From the NCBI GenBank assembly GCA_034520215.1, contig JAXHNR010000001.1, positions 1,478,560-1,542,559 on the forward strand: a stretch of 64,000 bases of DNA. The letters run 5' to 3'. Under the pieces are notes generated by a model. That model was not told where the DNA came from and made no database searches. It worked only from the letters and a program-made list of their open reading frames with translations. This stretch comes from Candidatus Krumholzibacteriota bacterium. Its GTDB lineage: Bacteria; Krumholzibacteriota; Krumholzibacteriia; Krumholzibacteriales; WJIX01. Of the stretch, positions 45,609 through 54,491 are shown one piece after another. The position numbers and the translations under genes were made by a program. Numbering within the stretch: position 1 is the stretch's first letter; each line of letters starts with the position of its first letter.

Positions 45609-46577
45609 TTATCTCTCCTCGCGTTTTTTCCCAAGCAGTGAAGATGACAAACTGTAACGATAAAATGTTCCGGCCGGATCCGGCATAGCGCTTACGGCAT
45701 CTCTTACCTCACCTTCATCATCGGCGTCGATAATTCCGCCGATTGACGCGATCATTCTTGCCCCCTGGTCGGCATCACTCACCGGACCGAAACAGCCGGT
45801 ACACGGCATATTGCCCTTAACGCAGGGATATTCACAGCCGTCGCGGGTCGCGGGCCCCATGCAGATTATGCCCTGAGCCAGAAAACACTCCTCCGGATCT
45901 GCCTGAACTTCGGTCAATCGGCGGATCCGCGAAATAGTGATATCATCCGGTTTAGTCTCATTCCGGTCGCACGAAACGCATAGCGATTTATCTGGCAGCA
46001 GCACTGCACCTTTTTCCGGCAGTTCCCCTTTAAGGGCGGCCTGAACGGCAGTCTCCAGATTTGCCGGTGTCGGAGGACATCCCGGCATATAATAGTCTAC
46101 CTCTATTACATCATCAAGTTTATAGACAGTATCGTAAAATTCCGGAAGTGACAGCCTGCATCCATCAAGATCAGTTTCAGTCTGAGGCAGAACGCCTTCG
46201 GGATTAACATTTGTAGGAGAATCCCTATACGAGCGCTTGAAAATATCCTTTTTATTCTTCAGATTTGCAAGTGCCGGAATACCCCCCATTACAGCGCAGC
46301 TTCCGAAAGCTATCACAACTCCGGATTTCTTCCTGAGCAGTTTTGAAATATGTTCCTGTTCAGAAGTTCTTATAGCCCCGTTTATAAACGAAATAGCGAT
46401 CTCCCCGTCATCCATTGCTTCAAGATCGGAATATTTGGGATCCATCGCGCACGGCCAGAAAACAATATCAATCGCTTTTACTACATCGAGTATCTTCTCT
46501 TCGAGGTCAACAACTGTCTCTTCGCATCCTCCGCATGACGCACACCAGTAGAACGCGACTTTCGGTTTATCAGACAT
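45609..46577 (-). CDS. mvhG: NiFe hydrogenase small subunit (MvhG-like)
   Basis: A 322-residue Fe-S subunit. The proximal cluster region has CASCGGCEE (residues 12-20), GSCAVMGGIP near 95 and the GCPPTP motif near 165. A Cys-rich C-terminal half (CVSCDRNE; GIICMGPATRDGC; CTGCFGP) carries the medial and distal clusters. No twin-arginine signal, so the enzyme is cytosolic. Its start codon overlaps the last base of the mvhD stop, and the large subunit begins two bases after its stop. Electrons flow from the NiFe site through this subunit to MvhD. Confidence 0.95.
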   Translation of the reverse strand: MSDKPKVAFYWCASCGGCEETVVDLEEKILDVVKAIDIVFWPCAMDPKYSDLEAMDDGEIAISFINGAIRTSEQEHISKLLRKKSGVVIAFGSCAVMGGIPALANLKNKKDIFKRSYRDSPTNVNPEGVLPQTETDLDGCRLSLPEFYDTVYKLDDVIEVDYYMPGCPPTPANLETAVQAALKGELPEKGAVLLPDKSLCVSCDRNETKPDDITISRIRRLTEVQADPEECFLAQGIICMGPATRDGCEYPCVKGNMPCTGCFGPVSDADQGARMIASIGGIIDADDEGEVRDAVSAMPDPAGTFYRYSLSSSLLGKKREER

Positions 46578-47008
46578 TATACAACCTCACTTTCAACATA
46601 ACCTCTTATAACAAGCGGGCCGAGCCCCTTTATTTTCTCTGTCATTTCGGTTGTTACTTTCTGAAACTTCTGCCCCTCACCCGCGGCCACCCAATCGAGG
46701 AGAAAACGCTCCCTGTTGATTCCGAACTGTCCCAGCATATTCTTAAATATCTCGAAACGGCGAAGGGCTTTTATATTTCCGTTTCTGTAGTGACAGTCTC
46801 CCGGATGACACCCAAGTACCATAACCCCGTCCGCGCCGCCGCGGAAAGCGTTCATGACAAATTGCGGGTCGACACGGCCCGTGCACATTACACGAATCAA
46901 TTTCACGTTGGCCGGATAATCCAGTTTCTGTTCTCCCGCTTGATCAGCTCCCGCGTAGGAACACCAGTTACACACAAAAGCAATTATATTTGGTTCGAAA
47001 TTACTCAT
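46577..47008 (-). CDS. mvhD: MvhD-type [2Fe-2S] electron-transfer subunit (copy 3)
   Basis: A 143-residue protein with the full MvhD signature: CNWCSYAGAD near residue 13, RVMCTGRVDP near 40, and GCHPGDCHY near 65, whose cysteines hold the [2Fe-2S] cluster. It passes hydrogenase electrons to HdrA. ATG at 47008 has AAGGAG at 6-base spacing; the open frame to 47122 runs inside hdrA and is not used. The start overlaps the end of the hdrA gene by 8 bases. Third of three mvhD-like genes in the window. Confidence 0.95.
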   Translation of the reverse strand: MSNFEPNIIAFVCNWCSYAGADQAGEQKLDYPANVKLIRVMCTGRVDPQFVMNAFRGGADGVMVLGCHPGDCHYRNGNIKALRRFEIFKNMLGQFGINRERFLLDWVAAGEGQKFQKVTTEMTEKIKGLGPLVIRGYVESEVV

Positions 47009-48950
47009 TGAGAACTCCTTCAATCTCAGCGTATATCTGCCTGTTTGTGAAATGTTTTGCCGAAGCCGCGCCGCTCGGACATGACGCGGCGCAAGTACCA
47101 CACCCTCTGCAGATAGCTTCATTAACTACACTAATCTTCTTCTCCGGATCAAATGTGATTGCCGTATATGGACATACCGATATACAGAGCTTACACCCCG
47201 CGCACACATCTTCATCTATAACCGCGGTCATAATTTCCAGTTCGAGTTTCCTGCCGGGTATCAGCCTGGACACTGAATCGCCGGCGGCCGCGTAAGCCCG
47301 TGTGATTGCCGAAGAGCTGCTGCATGGACTGATACAACATCCCGCCGTGTTTATACCGTCTATTGTAGTTCCGGTTTCATGCAGTATCGGGTGGTCTGTT
47401 TTGAAAAAACCCGCCTTGGAAGTATCGATATGAAGCATCTCGGCCAATTCATCTGTTCCCGCGGAGGGAACAAGCCCCGTAGAGAGTACTACCATATCAA
47501 CTTGAACGGGATCTATTCCGTCCGCCGATATTTCAACCTTCCCGTTTTTCTTTTTAATACTTACTGACAGGTGTGAATCTGTCTTCAGCATTATGGTCCC
47601 ATCATCGATCTGCTTCTGATAAAAGGATTGTTCCTCAGGGCCTTTGAAGACCAGACGGTCATGGATATTATAGACAACCGCGTCAGGGTTCTGTTTTCTA
47701 ATCAACTCGCCGACCTTGAGAGCGTTCATGCAACAAATCCCCGAACAGTAATCCAGCCCCCCACTGGACAATGAACCCGCGCAATGAATAACTGCCGCAG
47801 ATTCGGGTTTGTTGCCTTTCCTGTCCTGAATATCTCCCCCCGTCGGGCCGTTGGAGCTTGCGACTCTTTCAAATTCAGGCGTTGTATAGACATTTTCTAT
47901 ATCACCGTAACCAAGATTTCTGACCAGTGAACTATCCGCGTTGTCGTATCCGGTAGCGAGGATAACAGCTCCCCCTGAAAATTCAAGCTCCTCGTCACTA
48001 TCACTGAAATCTATTGACTGGAAGGGGCATGAATCGGCACACGCGCTGCAGGACTCATCCGTAAAGTGAAGACATCTTTCCCTGTCAATAACTGCCGACG
48101 CCGGGACAGAGCCGGCAAAAGCGGTATATATTGCCTTTCGTTCTCCAAGACCAAGATGAAAATCGCTGGGGCATGAGACAGGACACGCCTCAAAACATGC
48201 TTCACAACCTATGCAGGAATCGTCCACGTATCGAGCCTTTTTTCTGACTTTCACCGTAAAGTTGCCGAAGAAACCCGTTACATCAGTCACTTCCGAGTTC
48301 GCGACAACTTCGATATTTTCATTCTCTCTAACGGCTGTAAGCCTGGGAGCGAGCAGACAGGGCGCGCATTCCATATTCGGCGCTATCTCTTCTGTTTTTA
48401 TGATACTTCCTCCAAGTGAAATATCCTTTTCAATTATTGTCACTTTTCTTCCCGCGTTCGCGGCTACAAGCGCCGCTTCGATACCGGCGATACCGCCCCC
48501 GATAACAATAACGTCAGTAAGGCATTCCATTGTTTTCTGCTGGAGGTTTTCGTGATAGGCCGAGCGTTTTATCGCCGCGTTTATAAGCAGTCGCGCTTTT
48601 TCAGTAGCTTTATCTCTGTCTTTCGTTATCCACGCGCATTGTTCCCGAATATTTGCCATGTGGACTTTGGCTATATTCACGCCTGCCTTGCCTAAGGTTT
48701 TCTGAAAACCTTTCAGATGCATCTTCGGGGTGCAGGCGGCAAGTATAACGTTATCAACATCTTTACCTTTAAGAGTTTCGAGAATAAATTCCTTACCTGC
48801 CACAGAACAGAGAAAATCGTGCGTTTCAACGAACGCTACTTCGTCACGGTCCCGCATCCGGGAAGCCACACTCTCAAGGTCTACAAAATCGGCAATGTTG
48901 GCGCCGCACCTGCAGAGAAAGAGTCCCGTTCTGGAGTCGGCCTCATTCAT
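47001..48950 (-). CDS. hdrA: HdrA-like flavin/Fe-S subunit (copy 3, with hydrogenase)
   Basis: A 649-residue protein from the ATG at 48950, which follows CAGGAGG. It has a full HdrA layout: N-terminal domain with CRCGANI and NIREQCAWI, FAD domain with GGGIAG, the ECAPC motif of the non-cubane-cluster region, an inserted ferredoxin (CIGCEACFEACP; CSACADSCP), and a C-terminal 2x[4Fe-4S] ferredoxin (CAGCKLCISVCP; CRGCGTCAASCP). HdrA carries the bifurcating FAD in methanogens. An ATG at 49010 overlaps the protease stop (ATGA) and is an alternative start. No HdrB or HdrC is encoded here, so the high-potential acceptor partner is unknown. Confidence 0.94.
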   Translation of the reverse strand: MNEADSRTGLFLCRCGANIADFVDLESVASRMRDRDEVAFVETHDFLCSVAGKEFILETLKGKDVDNVILAACTPKMHLKGFQKTLGKAGVNIAKVHMANIREQCAWITKDRDKATEKARLLINAAIKRSAYHENLQQKTMECLTDVIVIGGGIAGIEAALVAANAGRKVTIIEKDISLGGSIIKTEEIAPNMECAPCLLAPRLTAVRENENIEVVANSEVTDVTGFFGNFTVKVRKKARYVDDSCIGCEACFEACPVSCPSDFHLGLGERKAIYTAFAGSVPASAVIDRERCLHFTDESCSACADSCPFQSIDFSDSDEELEFSGGAVILATGYDNADSSLVRNLGYGDIENVYTTPEFERVASSNGPTGGDIQDRKGNKPESAAVIHCAGSLSSGGLDYCSGICCMNALKVGELIRKQNPDAVVYNIHDRLVFKGPEEQSFYQKQIDDGTIMLKTDSHLSVSIKKKNGKVEISADGIDPVQVDMVVLSTGLVPSAGTDELAEMLHIDTSKAGFFKTDHPILHETGTTIDGINTAGCCISPCSSSSAITRAYAAAGDSVSRLIPGRKLELEIMTAVIDEDVCAGCKLCISVCPYTAITFDPEKKISVVNEAICRGCGTCAASCPSGAASAKHFTNRQIYAEIEGVLNE

Positions 48951-49006
48951 ACAATATACCTCCTGTTTATCATCTTTACACGGAGCGGATTCAGCTCCCA
49001 AATCAA

Positions 49007-49549
49007 TCATTCATTCTCTGAAGCTACTTCAGCTAGCATTTCATCGAGTCTTCTTTCAATCTCCCCTATAGATGATTCCAATCCATTTATGACAAACTCG
49101 GTGGGATTTTCTGAAAACTCTGTAAACTCCCTTCCCTCTATGCCGTAAATGACTATTTCCGGCATACAATATCCGCACTTTTCTCCAAATTCCAGCACCG
49201 TCGGGAGATTTAATCCATGAGAATTAATAAGCCCCAATTTCGAATTAATATTCAGATCATCCACACTAAACTCGTGGCAAAACCCCGGTTCAAAGCTCCC
49301 TGTAAATATGCTGTCCACAATAATGGCTTTTTCGAATCCCTCAAGTTCATATATCAGATCCATGCCACCGGAATAATTTTTAGAAAAGGTAACAACCGGA
49401 CTGCTCTCCGGATATTTTTTACTGAGAAGATCTATTATATATAATCCCACACTGTCGTCGCTCAGCATGGGATTTCCCAAACCCAGGACAAGAACCCCTT
49501 TTAACCCCCGGTTCCGCCTTCGAATATTTCGCTTCAATAGAGACCTCAT
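49007..49549 (-). CDS. Hydrogenase maturation protease
   Basis: A 180-residue HyaD/HybD/FrhD-type endopeptidase that removes the C-terminal tail of the NiFe large subunit after nickel insertion. Family motifs: LGLGNPMLSDDSVG near residue 20, the metal-binding Asp in IIVDSIF near 75 and His in NSHGLNLP near 110. The first acidic position, usually Glu, is Asp here. It starts the hydrogenase part of the cluster, 113 bases after sucD, and the hdrA gene follows directly. The target is the MvhA-like protein. Confidence 0.9.
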   Translation of the reverse strand: MRSLLKRNIRRRNRGLKGVLVLGLGNPMLSDDSVGLYIIDLLSKKYPESSPVVTFSKNYSGGMDLIYELEGFEKAIIVDSIFTGSFEPGFCHEFSVDDLNINSKLGLINSHGLNLPTVLEFGEKCGYCMPEIVIYGIEGREFTEFSENPTEFVINGLESSIGEIERRLDEMLAEVASENE

Positions 49550-49662
49550 ACTCTTAACCTTTTGCCTCTCTACCAGAACACCCTGCTTATTCTCCGTCGG
49601 TATTTATTCTATAACCCACAATAAACCGGCGAATTTCTTGCAGAGTGCCTTTTGCCTGCTCT

Positions 49663-50535
49663 CTATTTATCAAGGATCCTCTTCATAGTTATCCCGATAT
49701 CCGCTGGGGATTGTACAACTTCCACACCACAAGAGCTTAGAGCTTCCATCTTCTCTTTTGCTGTCCCTTTACCTCCGGCTATAATAGCACCGGCGTGTCC
49801 CATCCTTTTTCCCGGCGGGGCTGTGCGCCCGGCTATAAATCCTACAACAGGCTTATCAAAGGATTCTCTTATATACCGGGCGGCGATCTCTTCATCGTTT
49901 CCTCCTATCTCACCTATCATTACAACACCCTTTGTTTCAGGATCATCGCTGAAAAGCTTCAATGCGTCTATAAATCGCGTTCCCACTATGGGATCTCCTC
50001 CAAGACCGATACATGTAGTCTGCCCAAGCCCTTCTTTTGTCAGCTGATCTACAGCTTCATAGGTAAGGGTGCCGCTTCGTGATATAACGCCTATACTTCC
50101 AGAGCTGTGGATAAAACCGGGCATAATCCCCACTTTGCATTTCCCGGGCGATATAACTCCCGGACAGTTGGGACCTACCAGACGGGTATCTTTCCCCTTT
50201 AGATATTCGGTGACGTTTATCATATCGAGCGTAGGTATACCCTCGCTTATACACACTACCAGTTTCACCCCTCCGTCCGCGGCTTCCATGATGGCGTCTG
50301 CGGCAAATATCGGGGGTACGAATATTATGGAAGTATCCGCTCCAGTCTCTTTGACAGCTTCGAAGACAGTATCAAATACGGGTATACCTTCATGAACCCG
50401 GCCGCCCTTTCCGGGCGTGACACCCGCGACGACATTGGTGCCGTATTCTACCATCTGCTGTGAATGAAATGACCCTTCTTTGCCCGTAAGGCCCTGAACA
50501 AGAAGCTTTGTCTTATTACTAACTAAAATACTCAT
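49663..50535 (-). CDS. sucD: Succinyl-CoA synthetase alpha subunit
   Basis: A 290-residue subunit with the N-terminal CoA-binding Rossmann domain ([29 protein letters not shown]), the NCPGVISPG motif near 120 and the active-site phospho-His in GHAGAII near residue 245. Together with SucC it interconverts succinate and succinyl-CoA with NDP phosphorylation. It sits between fumarate reductase/2-oxoacid oxidoreductase genes and the hydrogenase, matching a reductive TCA direction (succinate to succinyl-CoA to 2-oxoglutarate), although the enzyme is reversible. sucC ends 24 bases upstream. Confidence 0.97.
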   Translation of the reverse strand: MSILVSNKTKLLVQGLTGKEGSFHSQQMVEYGTNVVAGVTPGKGGRVHEGIPVFDTVFEAVKETGADTSIIFVPPIFAADAIMEAADGGVKLVVCISEGIPTLDMINVTEYLKGKDTRLVGPNCPGVISPGKCKVGIMPGFIHSSGSIGVISRSGTLTYEAVDQLTKEGLGQTTCIGLGGDPIVGTRFIDALKLFSDDPETKGVVMIGEIGGNDEEIAARYIRESFDKPVVGFIAGRTAPPGKRMGHAGAIIAGGKGTAKEKMEALSSCGVEVVQSPADIGITMKRILDK

Positions 50536-50559
50536 TCTATCCTTTTTCTACCCGGCTGG

Positions 50560-51720
50560 TTAATTCCCCGTCGCTTCAACCGCCTTTCGCGCGGCGTCGG
50601 CAAGGTTTTCAGCTACAGTAAACTTAAGATCTGAAGATTGGAGAATTTCCGCGGCAATATCAGAATTTGTTCCCGCGAGCCTTACTACAACCGGGACTTT
50701 AACGTCGAGCCGTTTTGCGGCTTCTATAACTCCGTTAGCCACACGGTCGCACCGTACTATTCCGCCGAATATATTTATAAGTACAACCTTTACGTTAGAG
50801 TCTGAGAGGAGAATACTGAAAGCCTTCTCCACTCGTTCGGCGGATGCCGCCCCACCTACATCCAGAAAATTAGCCGGCATTGCCCCGTAGTGCTGAATAA
50901 TATCCATTGTAGCCATGGCAAGTCCCGCCCCGTTTACCATACATCCAACTTTTCCGGACAATTTTACATAACTGAGATTATGTTCGGCGGCTTCAATTTC
51001 TGCAGGCTCTTCTTCATTAAGATCTCTGAGCCGCGCGATATCCGGATGTTTGACTAAAGCGCTGTTATCAAAGTTAACTTTGGCGTCAGCAGCCAGAATC
51101 CGTCCGTCTTTAGTTATTACAAGCGGATTTATCTCCGCAAGAGACGCGTCAGTTTCAATGAAAAGACGATAGAGGTTAAGCAGGATTTTTACTGTCCCCC
51201 TCAGGAGTTCCTTCGGCATATTAAGACCAAACGCAATCTTTCTCGCTTGAAATGGTCTCAAACCGACAGCGGGGTCTATAAATTCCTTTACTATTTTTTC
51301 GGGAGATTCCGAGGCTACAACCTCGATTTCCATCCCCCCCTCTTCAGAAGCTATCACAACAACGCGCGATGTCTCTCTGTCTATAACCATCCCGAGATAG
51401 AGTTCACTTTCTATTTCAATTGCTTCCTCTACAAGCGCTTTCCGGACAAGTTTCCCCTCGGGACCCGTCTGATGCGTAACCAGGTTCATTCCAATTATCT
51501 TACCCGCCTCTGCTTCTGCCTCTCCGGGGGTTGAAGCCATCTTGATTCCTCCCCCCTTCCCGCGCCCGCCCGCGTGAATCTGGGCTTTTACGACGACCTG
51601 TTTTCCGATCTTACCGGCGGCCCTAAAAGCCTCTTCGGGCGTTTCTGCAACTTCGCCTTGAGGTACAGAGATGCCGAATTCCGCGAATAGCTCTTTCGCC
51701 TGATATTCATGTATTTTCAT
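50560..51720 (-). CDS. sucC: Succinyl-CoA synthetase beta subunit
   Basis: A 386-residue ATP-grasp subunit. It begins MKIHEYQAKELFAEFGI, followed by VVKAQIHAGGRGKGGGIK near 50, the metal-binding region NPLVITKDG, and C-terminal GCMVNGAGLAMATMD and NIFGGIVRCD. Length is standard. Nucleotide specificity (ADP or GDP) cannot be read. It sits 27 bases after the second mvhD gene and before sucD. Confidence 0.97.
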   Translation of the reverse strand: MKIHEYQAKELFAEFGISVPQGEVAETPEEAFRAAGKIGKQVVVKAQIHAGGRGKGGGIKMASTPGEAEAEAGKIIGMNLVTHQTGPEGKLVRKALVEEAIEIESELYLGMVIDRETSRVVVIASEEGGMEIEVVASESPEKIVKEFIDPAVGLRPFQARKIAFGLNMPKELLRGTVKILLNLYRLFIETDASLAEINPLVITKDGRILAADAKVNFDNSALVKHPDIARLRDLNEEEPAEIEAAEHNLSYVKLSGKVGCMVNGAGLAMATMDIIQHYGAMPANFLDVGGAASAERVEKAFSILLSDSNVKVVLINIFGGIVRCDRVANGVIEAAKRLDVKVPVVVRLAGTNSDIAAEILQSSDLKFTVAENLADAARKAVEATGN

Positions 51721-51747
51721 AAGACTCTTTCTGAATATCCGCCCGGA

Positions 51748-52173
51748 CTAAAGAAAAACTTTTTTCTTGGCGGGGTTTTCCCCCATACTCTTTATCTCTT
51801 CCGTAAATTCAGTGGTCACCCGCACGAACTTTACACCCTCCGCCGCGGAGATCCAGGAAAGCTTTAACCTCTCGGATTCCATCCCGAGCGTGTCGAATAT
51901 CCGGGTTAAAATCGCGAACCTTCTCCTCGTGAAATAATTCCCCGATTGATAATGACAATCTCCGGGATGACAACCCCCTACGAAAACACCGTCGGCCCCG
52001 TGAAGAAACGATTTGACCATAAAGACCGGATTAACGCGGCTCGAGCACATAACCCTTACAGGAAGTATCGAGGCAGGATACTTCATTCGGTTCGTCCCCG
52101 CTAGATCAGCCCCCGAATATGTACACCATTTGCACAGAAAGCTGATTATTTTCGGTTTAAACTCTTTCGACAT
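51748..52173 (-). CDS. mvhD: MvhD-type [2Fe-2S] electron-transfer subunit (copy 2)
   Basis: A 141-residue MvhD-like protein with CKWCTYSGAD, RVMCSSRVNP and GCHPGDCHY, all cluster cysteines present. It has no hydrogenase partner beside it; the neighbours are two FrhB/FdhB-like proteins and two HdrA-like flavoproteins, so it is likely the wire between those. ATG at 52173 chosen (AGAGG about ten bases upstream); a TTG at 52179 in frame is possible. Confidence 0.93.
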   Translation of the reverse strand: MSKEFKPKIISFLCKWCTYSGADLAGTNRMKYPASILPVRVMCSSRVNPVFMVKSFLHGADGVFVGGCHPGDCHYQSGNYFTRRRFAILTRIFDTLGMESERLKLSWISAAEGVKFVRVTTEFTEEIKSMGENPAKKKVFL

Positions 52174-52215
52174 ATTCAACTAACCTCTCATGAAAATAGA
52201 TAAATAAAAAACGTA

Positions 52216-53319
52216 TCAATCGTTTCCCAGTTCAGACAGTTCATCCTCTTTGAATATTGTTACTGGTATCTCTTCATCTACATCTCTGCCCGGTATATAA
52301 TCAAATATCCCGGCGACCTGCTCTCCTGTCTTTCTGAACAAAGTGGAAACCGGAATATCAGCCGGACATACTTCCGTGCACTGACCGCAGCCGACACATG
52401 AAAAACTCATGTGGCTTAATCTTCCAATGTGAAAAAGCACGGTATCCGTAGGGACCCTCACACCGCCCCTAACGGGCAGCTCATTTGCTATGACCGAGGT
52501 ATCCGGGTCATAGCCGCAGGATTCAAAATCGCAAAGCACGCATTGACAGATCGGACATACACGCATGCAGCCGTGACAACCAATGCATCTGCCGAAAAGA
52601 TCTATCATACCGTCGAGCCCTGAATCTTCTATATTTATCTCCTTGAAATCTTTTTTCTTCTGTTCACTTCTCTTTTCAAGAAGCGCCTCAAATCTCTTTA
52701 TCTCTAATTGTCCATCTGATATTTCAGCGTCGAACTCTTCGGTCATAGCCATAGATCTTTCAGAATGAAGATACATTAAACACTTACTTCTTAAGTCTTT
52801 TTCTCCTAATAAAGAAACTGTAATATCGGCATTCTGCGGGACAAAATGCTCACACGAGGCGCATGATTGCCTTATATTTTCGGAATCAACTCCCTTTTCA
52901 ACAGCTTTCCAGTAACCGGGAAGCAGCTTTTGGCCATTATCCTTTAGAGTTTTATCAAAAGGGAAAGAACCTCCGCAGGTGTAGGAGATAAGCAAAAAGT
53001 CATCAATCGATCCCTGTGAACGCTTGACAAGTTCAACAAAAGATCTTAATTCACAAGGTCTTATAACCGCGGCCACAGGTTTTTTCATAGGAGGCAAAGA
53101 GGAAATAATCTTCCCTCCATTTACATTCATGAAGGGATGCAGTGGAATCGCGTCCTCGAGCAGACCGGGTTCGGTAATAAGCGCGTAATCAAAAAACCCT
53201 TTACCCGTTGTTTTTCTCAATGTAAAAACCCCGCTCACCTTATCATTTTCAAGCAGGAATTTCAGCAGCTGGACCAAGCCCTCTTCGGCGCCCTTATCTA
53301 TACTTAAAATCTGATCCAT
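52216..53319 (-). CDS. FrhB/FdhB-like Fe-S protein (copy 2)
   Basis: A 367-residue cytosolic protein related to the coenzyme F420 hydrogenase/dehydrogenase beta-subunit family. Family motifs: VIRPCELRSFVELVK near 90 and the CASCEHF pair near 155. Two C-terminal [4Fe-4S] clusters follow (CIGCHGCMRVCPICQC near 243-258 and CVGCGQCTEVCP near 310). FrhB/FdhB proteins hold FAD and pass electrons between Fe-S clusters and F420 or another two-electron carrier. It is a paralog of the next upstream gene and lies between that gene and mvhD copy 2. Possibly it replaces HdrB/HdrC as the acceptor module. Confidence 0.8.
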   Translation of the reverse strand: MDQILSIDKGAEEGLVQLLKFLLENDKVSGVFTLRKTTGKGFFDYALITEPGLLEDAIPLHPFMNVNGGKIISSLPPMKKPVAAVIRPCELRSFVELVKRSQGSIDDFLLISYTCGGSFPFDKTLKDNGQKLLPGYWKAVEKGVDSENIRQSCASCEHFVPQNADITVSLLGEKDLRSKCLMYLHSERSMAMTEEFDAEISDGQLEIKRFEALLEKRSEQKKKDFKEINIEDSGLDGMIDLFGRCIGCHGCMRVCPICQCVLCDFESCGYDPDTSVIANELPVRGGVRVPTDTVLFHIGRLSHMSFSCVGCGQCTEVCPADIPVSTLFRKTGEQVAGIFDYIPGRDVDEEIPVTIFKEDELSELGND

Positions 53320-53330
53320 TCCTATATCTC

Positions 53331-54479
53331 CTAACCTTCCGCTCCCTTAACCAGGTCATTTATTCCTTTTTCTTCCTCTTCCCTGTAAGTTTTCAAGGGG
53401 ATTGGTTCTCCCTTATCTTCTCCGCTCCTGTAGTTGAATGTATCCTGCGTGCGATCAGCCACATAACTGAAAATGTCGGCTACAGGAATCGACACCGGGC
53501 ACGCGTCTGTGCATAAACCGCAGGAAACACAGGAGAGACTCATATGCGACATTCTTCCGATATGAAACATAACCCTGTCAGCCGGCAGGGAAACAGCCCC
53601 GCGGCTTTCCGTTCTAAGTAAAACAGATCCGGCGTCAGGCTTGGAGGTTTCAGATTCAAAATAACACTGCCTGCAATAACAGACGGGGCAAACGCTCTGG
53701 CAGTTATGACACCCTGTACAATCAGCGAAGGTCTCTGCCAGACGGTCAAATCCCTCAACCATCCCTTTTACTTTTTTAAATCTTTCTTTTCTCCTTTTTA
53801 TCTGCTCTTTCTTGAGCTCTTCGATATTTTCTTTCCAGCTTGAAATATCCACTGAAGGTTCTATATCCATTTTCTTTAAAAGAGCCGAGCCCTTTTTGCT
53901 CGCGGGGATCAGAAGAATATTCTCGCCGCTCCGGCCGGAAAAGGCAAAATGCAGGTCCGAGGCGGGCAGCATGGAAAAATCATCACAAATCCGGCAAACC
54001 TGTTTTACCGATTCTACATCACGGCCGGTTTTTGCCAGCACCGAATCAAACGTCTTCTCTCCCTTTACTGGATCTTTTATGTAGTCTGAGAGCGGCAGAG
54101 CGCCCGGGCAGTCATAACTTATAAGCGTGACCGACTCCAGTCTCACCTGATTTAACTTAGACAGCTCTATCGCGGCTCGGATCTCGCAAGGCCTCATCAG
54201 AGCTGCTATTCTGATACTCTCCTCACCTTTTCTGCTGCAGCTGCTCAGGGCATTCGCGCCCTGAACGGGCATAACGGGAGCGACGGGACCTGCGTCGTCC
54301 AGCAAATTCTCATCATTTACTAAAACCCAGGCGTATGAATCTTCCGAAGGAACTCTCATAGGGATCAGAACCGCGTCAAAATCTTCCCGCGACAGTAATT
54401 CCTTGAGAAAAACAAGGATAGCCTCCCTTATCCCCTTTTTATTTGAAATATCCGCTCCTTTAATACTGGTCTTTATCAC
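53331..54479 (-). CDS. FrhB/FdhB-like Fe-S protein (copy 1)
   Basis: A 382-residue paralog of the following gene with the same order of motifs: LMRPCEIRAAIELSK near 92, CRICDDF near 162, then CTGCHNCQSVCPVCYC near 260 and CVSCGLCTDACP near 320. GTG start at 54479 preceded by GGAGA. It begins 13 bases after the HdrA-like gene copy 2 and ends 11 bases before its paralog. The pair could form a heterodimer taking electrons from the HdrA-like flavoproteins. Substrate unknown. Confidence 0.8.
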   Translation of the reverse strand: MIKTSIKGADISNKKGIREAILVFLKELLSREDFDAVLIPMRVPSEDSYAWVLVNDENLLDDAGPVAPVMPVQGANALSSCSRKGEESIRIAALMRPCEIRAAIELSKLNQVRLESVTLISYDCPGALPLSDYIKDPVKGEKTFDSVLAKTGRDVESVKQVCRICDDFSMLPASDLHFAFSGRSGENILLIPASKKGSALLKKMDIEPSVDISSWKENIEELKKEQIKRRKERFKKVKGMVEGFDRLAETFADCTGCHNCQSVCPVCYCRQCYFESETSKPDAGSVLLRTESRGAVSLPADRVMFHIGRMSHMSLSCVSCGLCTDACPVSIPVADIFSYVADRTQDTFNYRSGEDKGEPIPLKTYREEEEKGINDLVKGAEG

Positions 54480-54491
54480 CCATATCTCCTT

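Noticed and set aside
49652-50082. Long plus-strand ORFs over sucD
   Set aside because: Antisense to a clearly conserved gene; the openness is a codon-bias effect.
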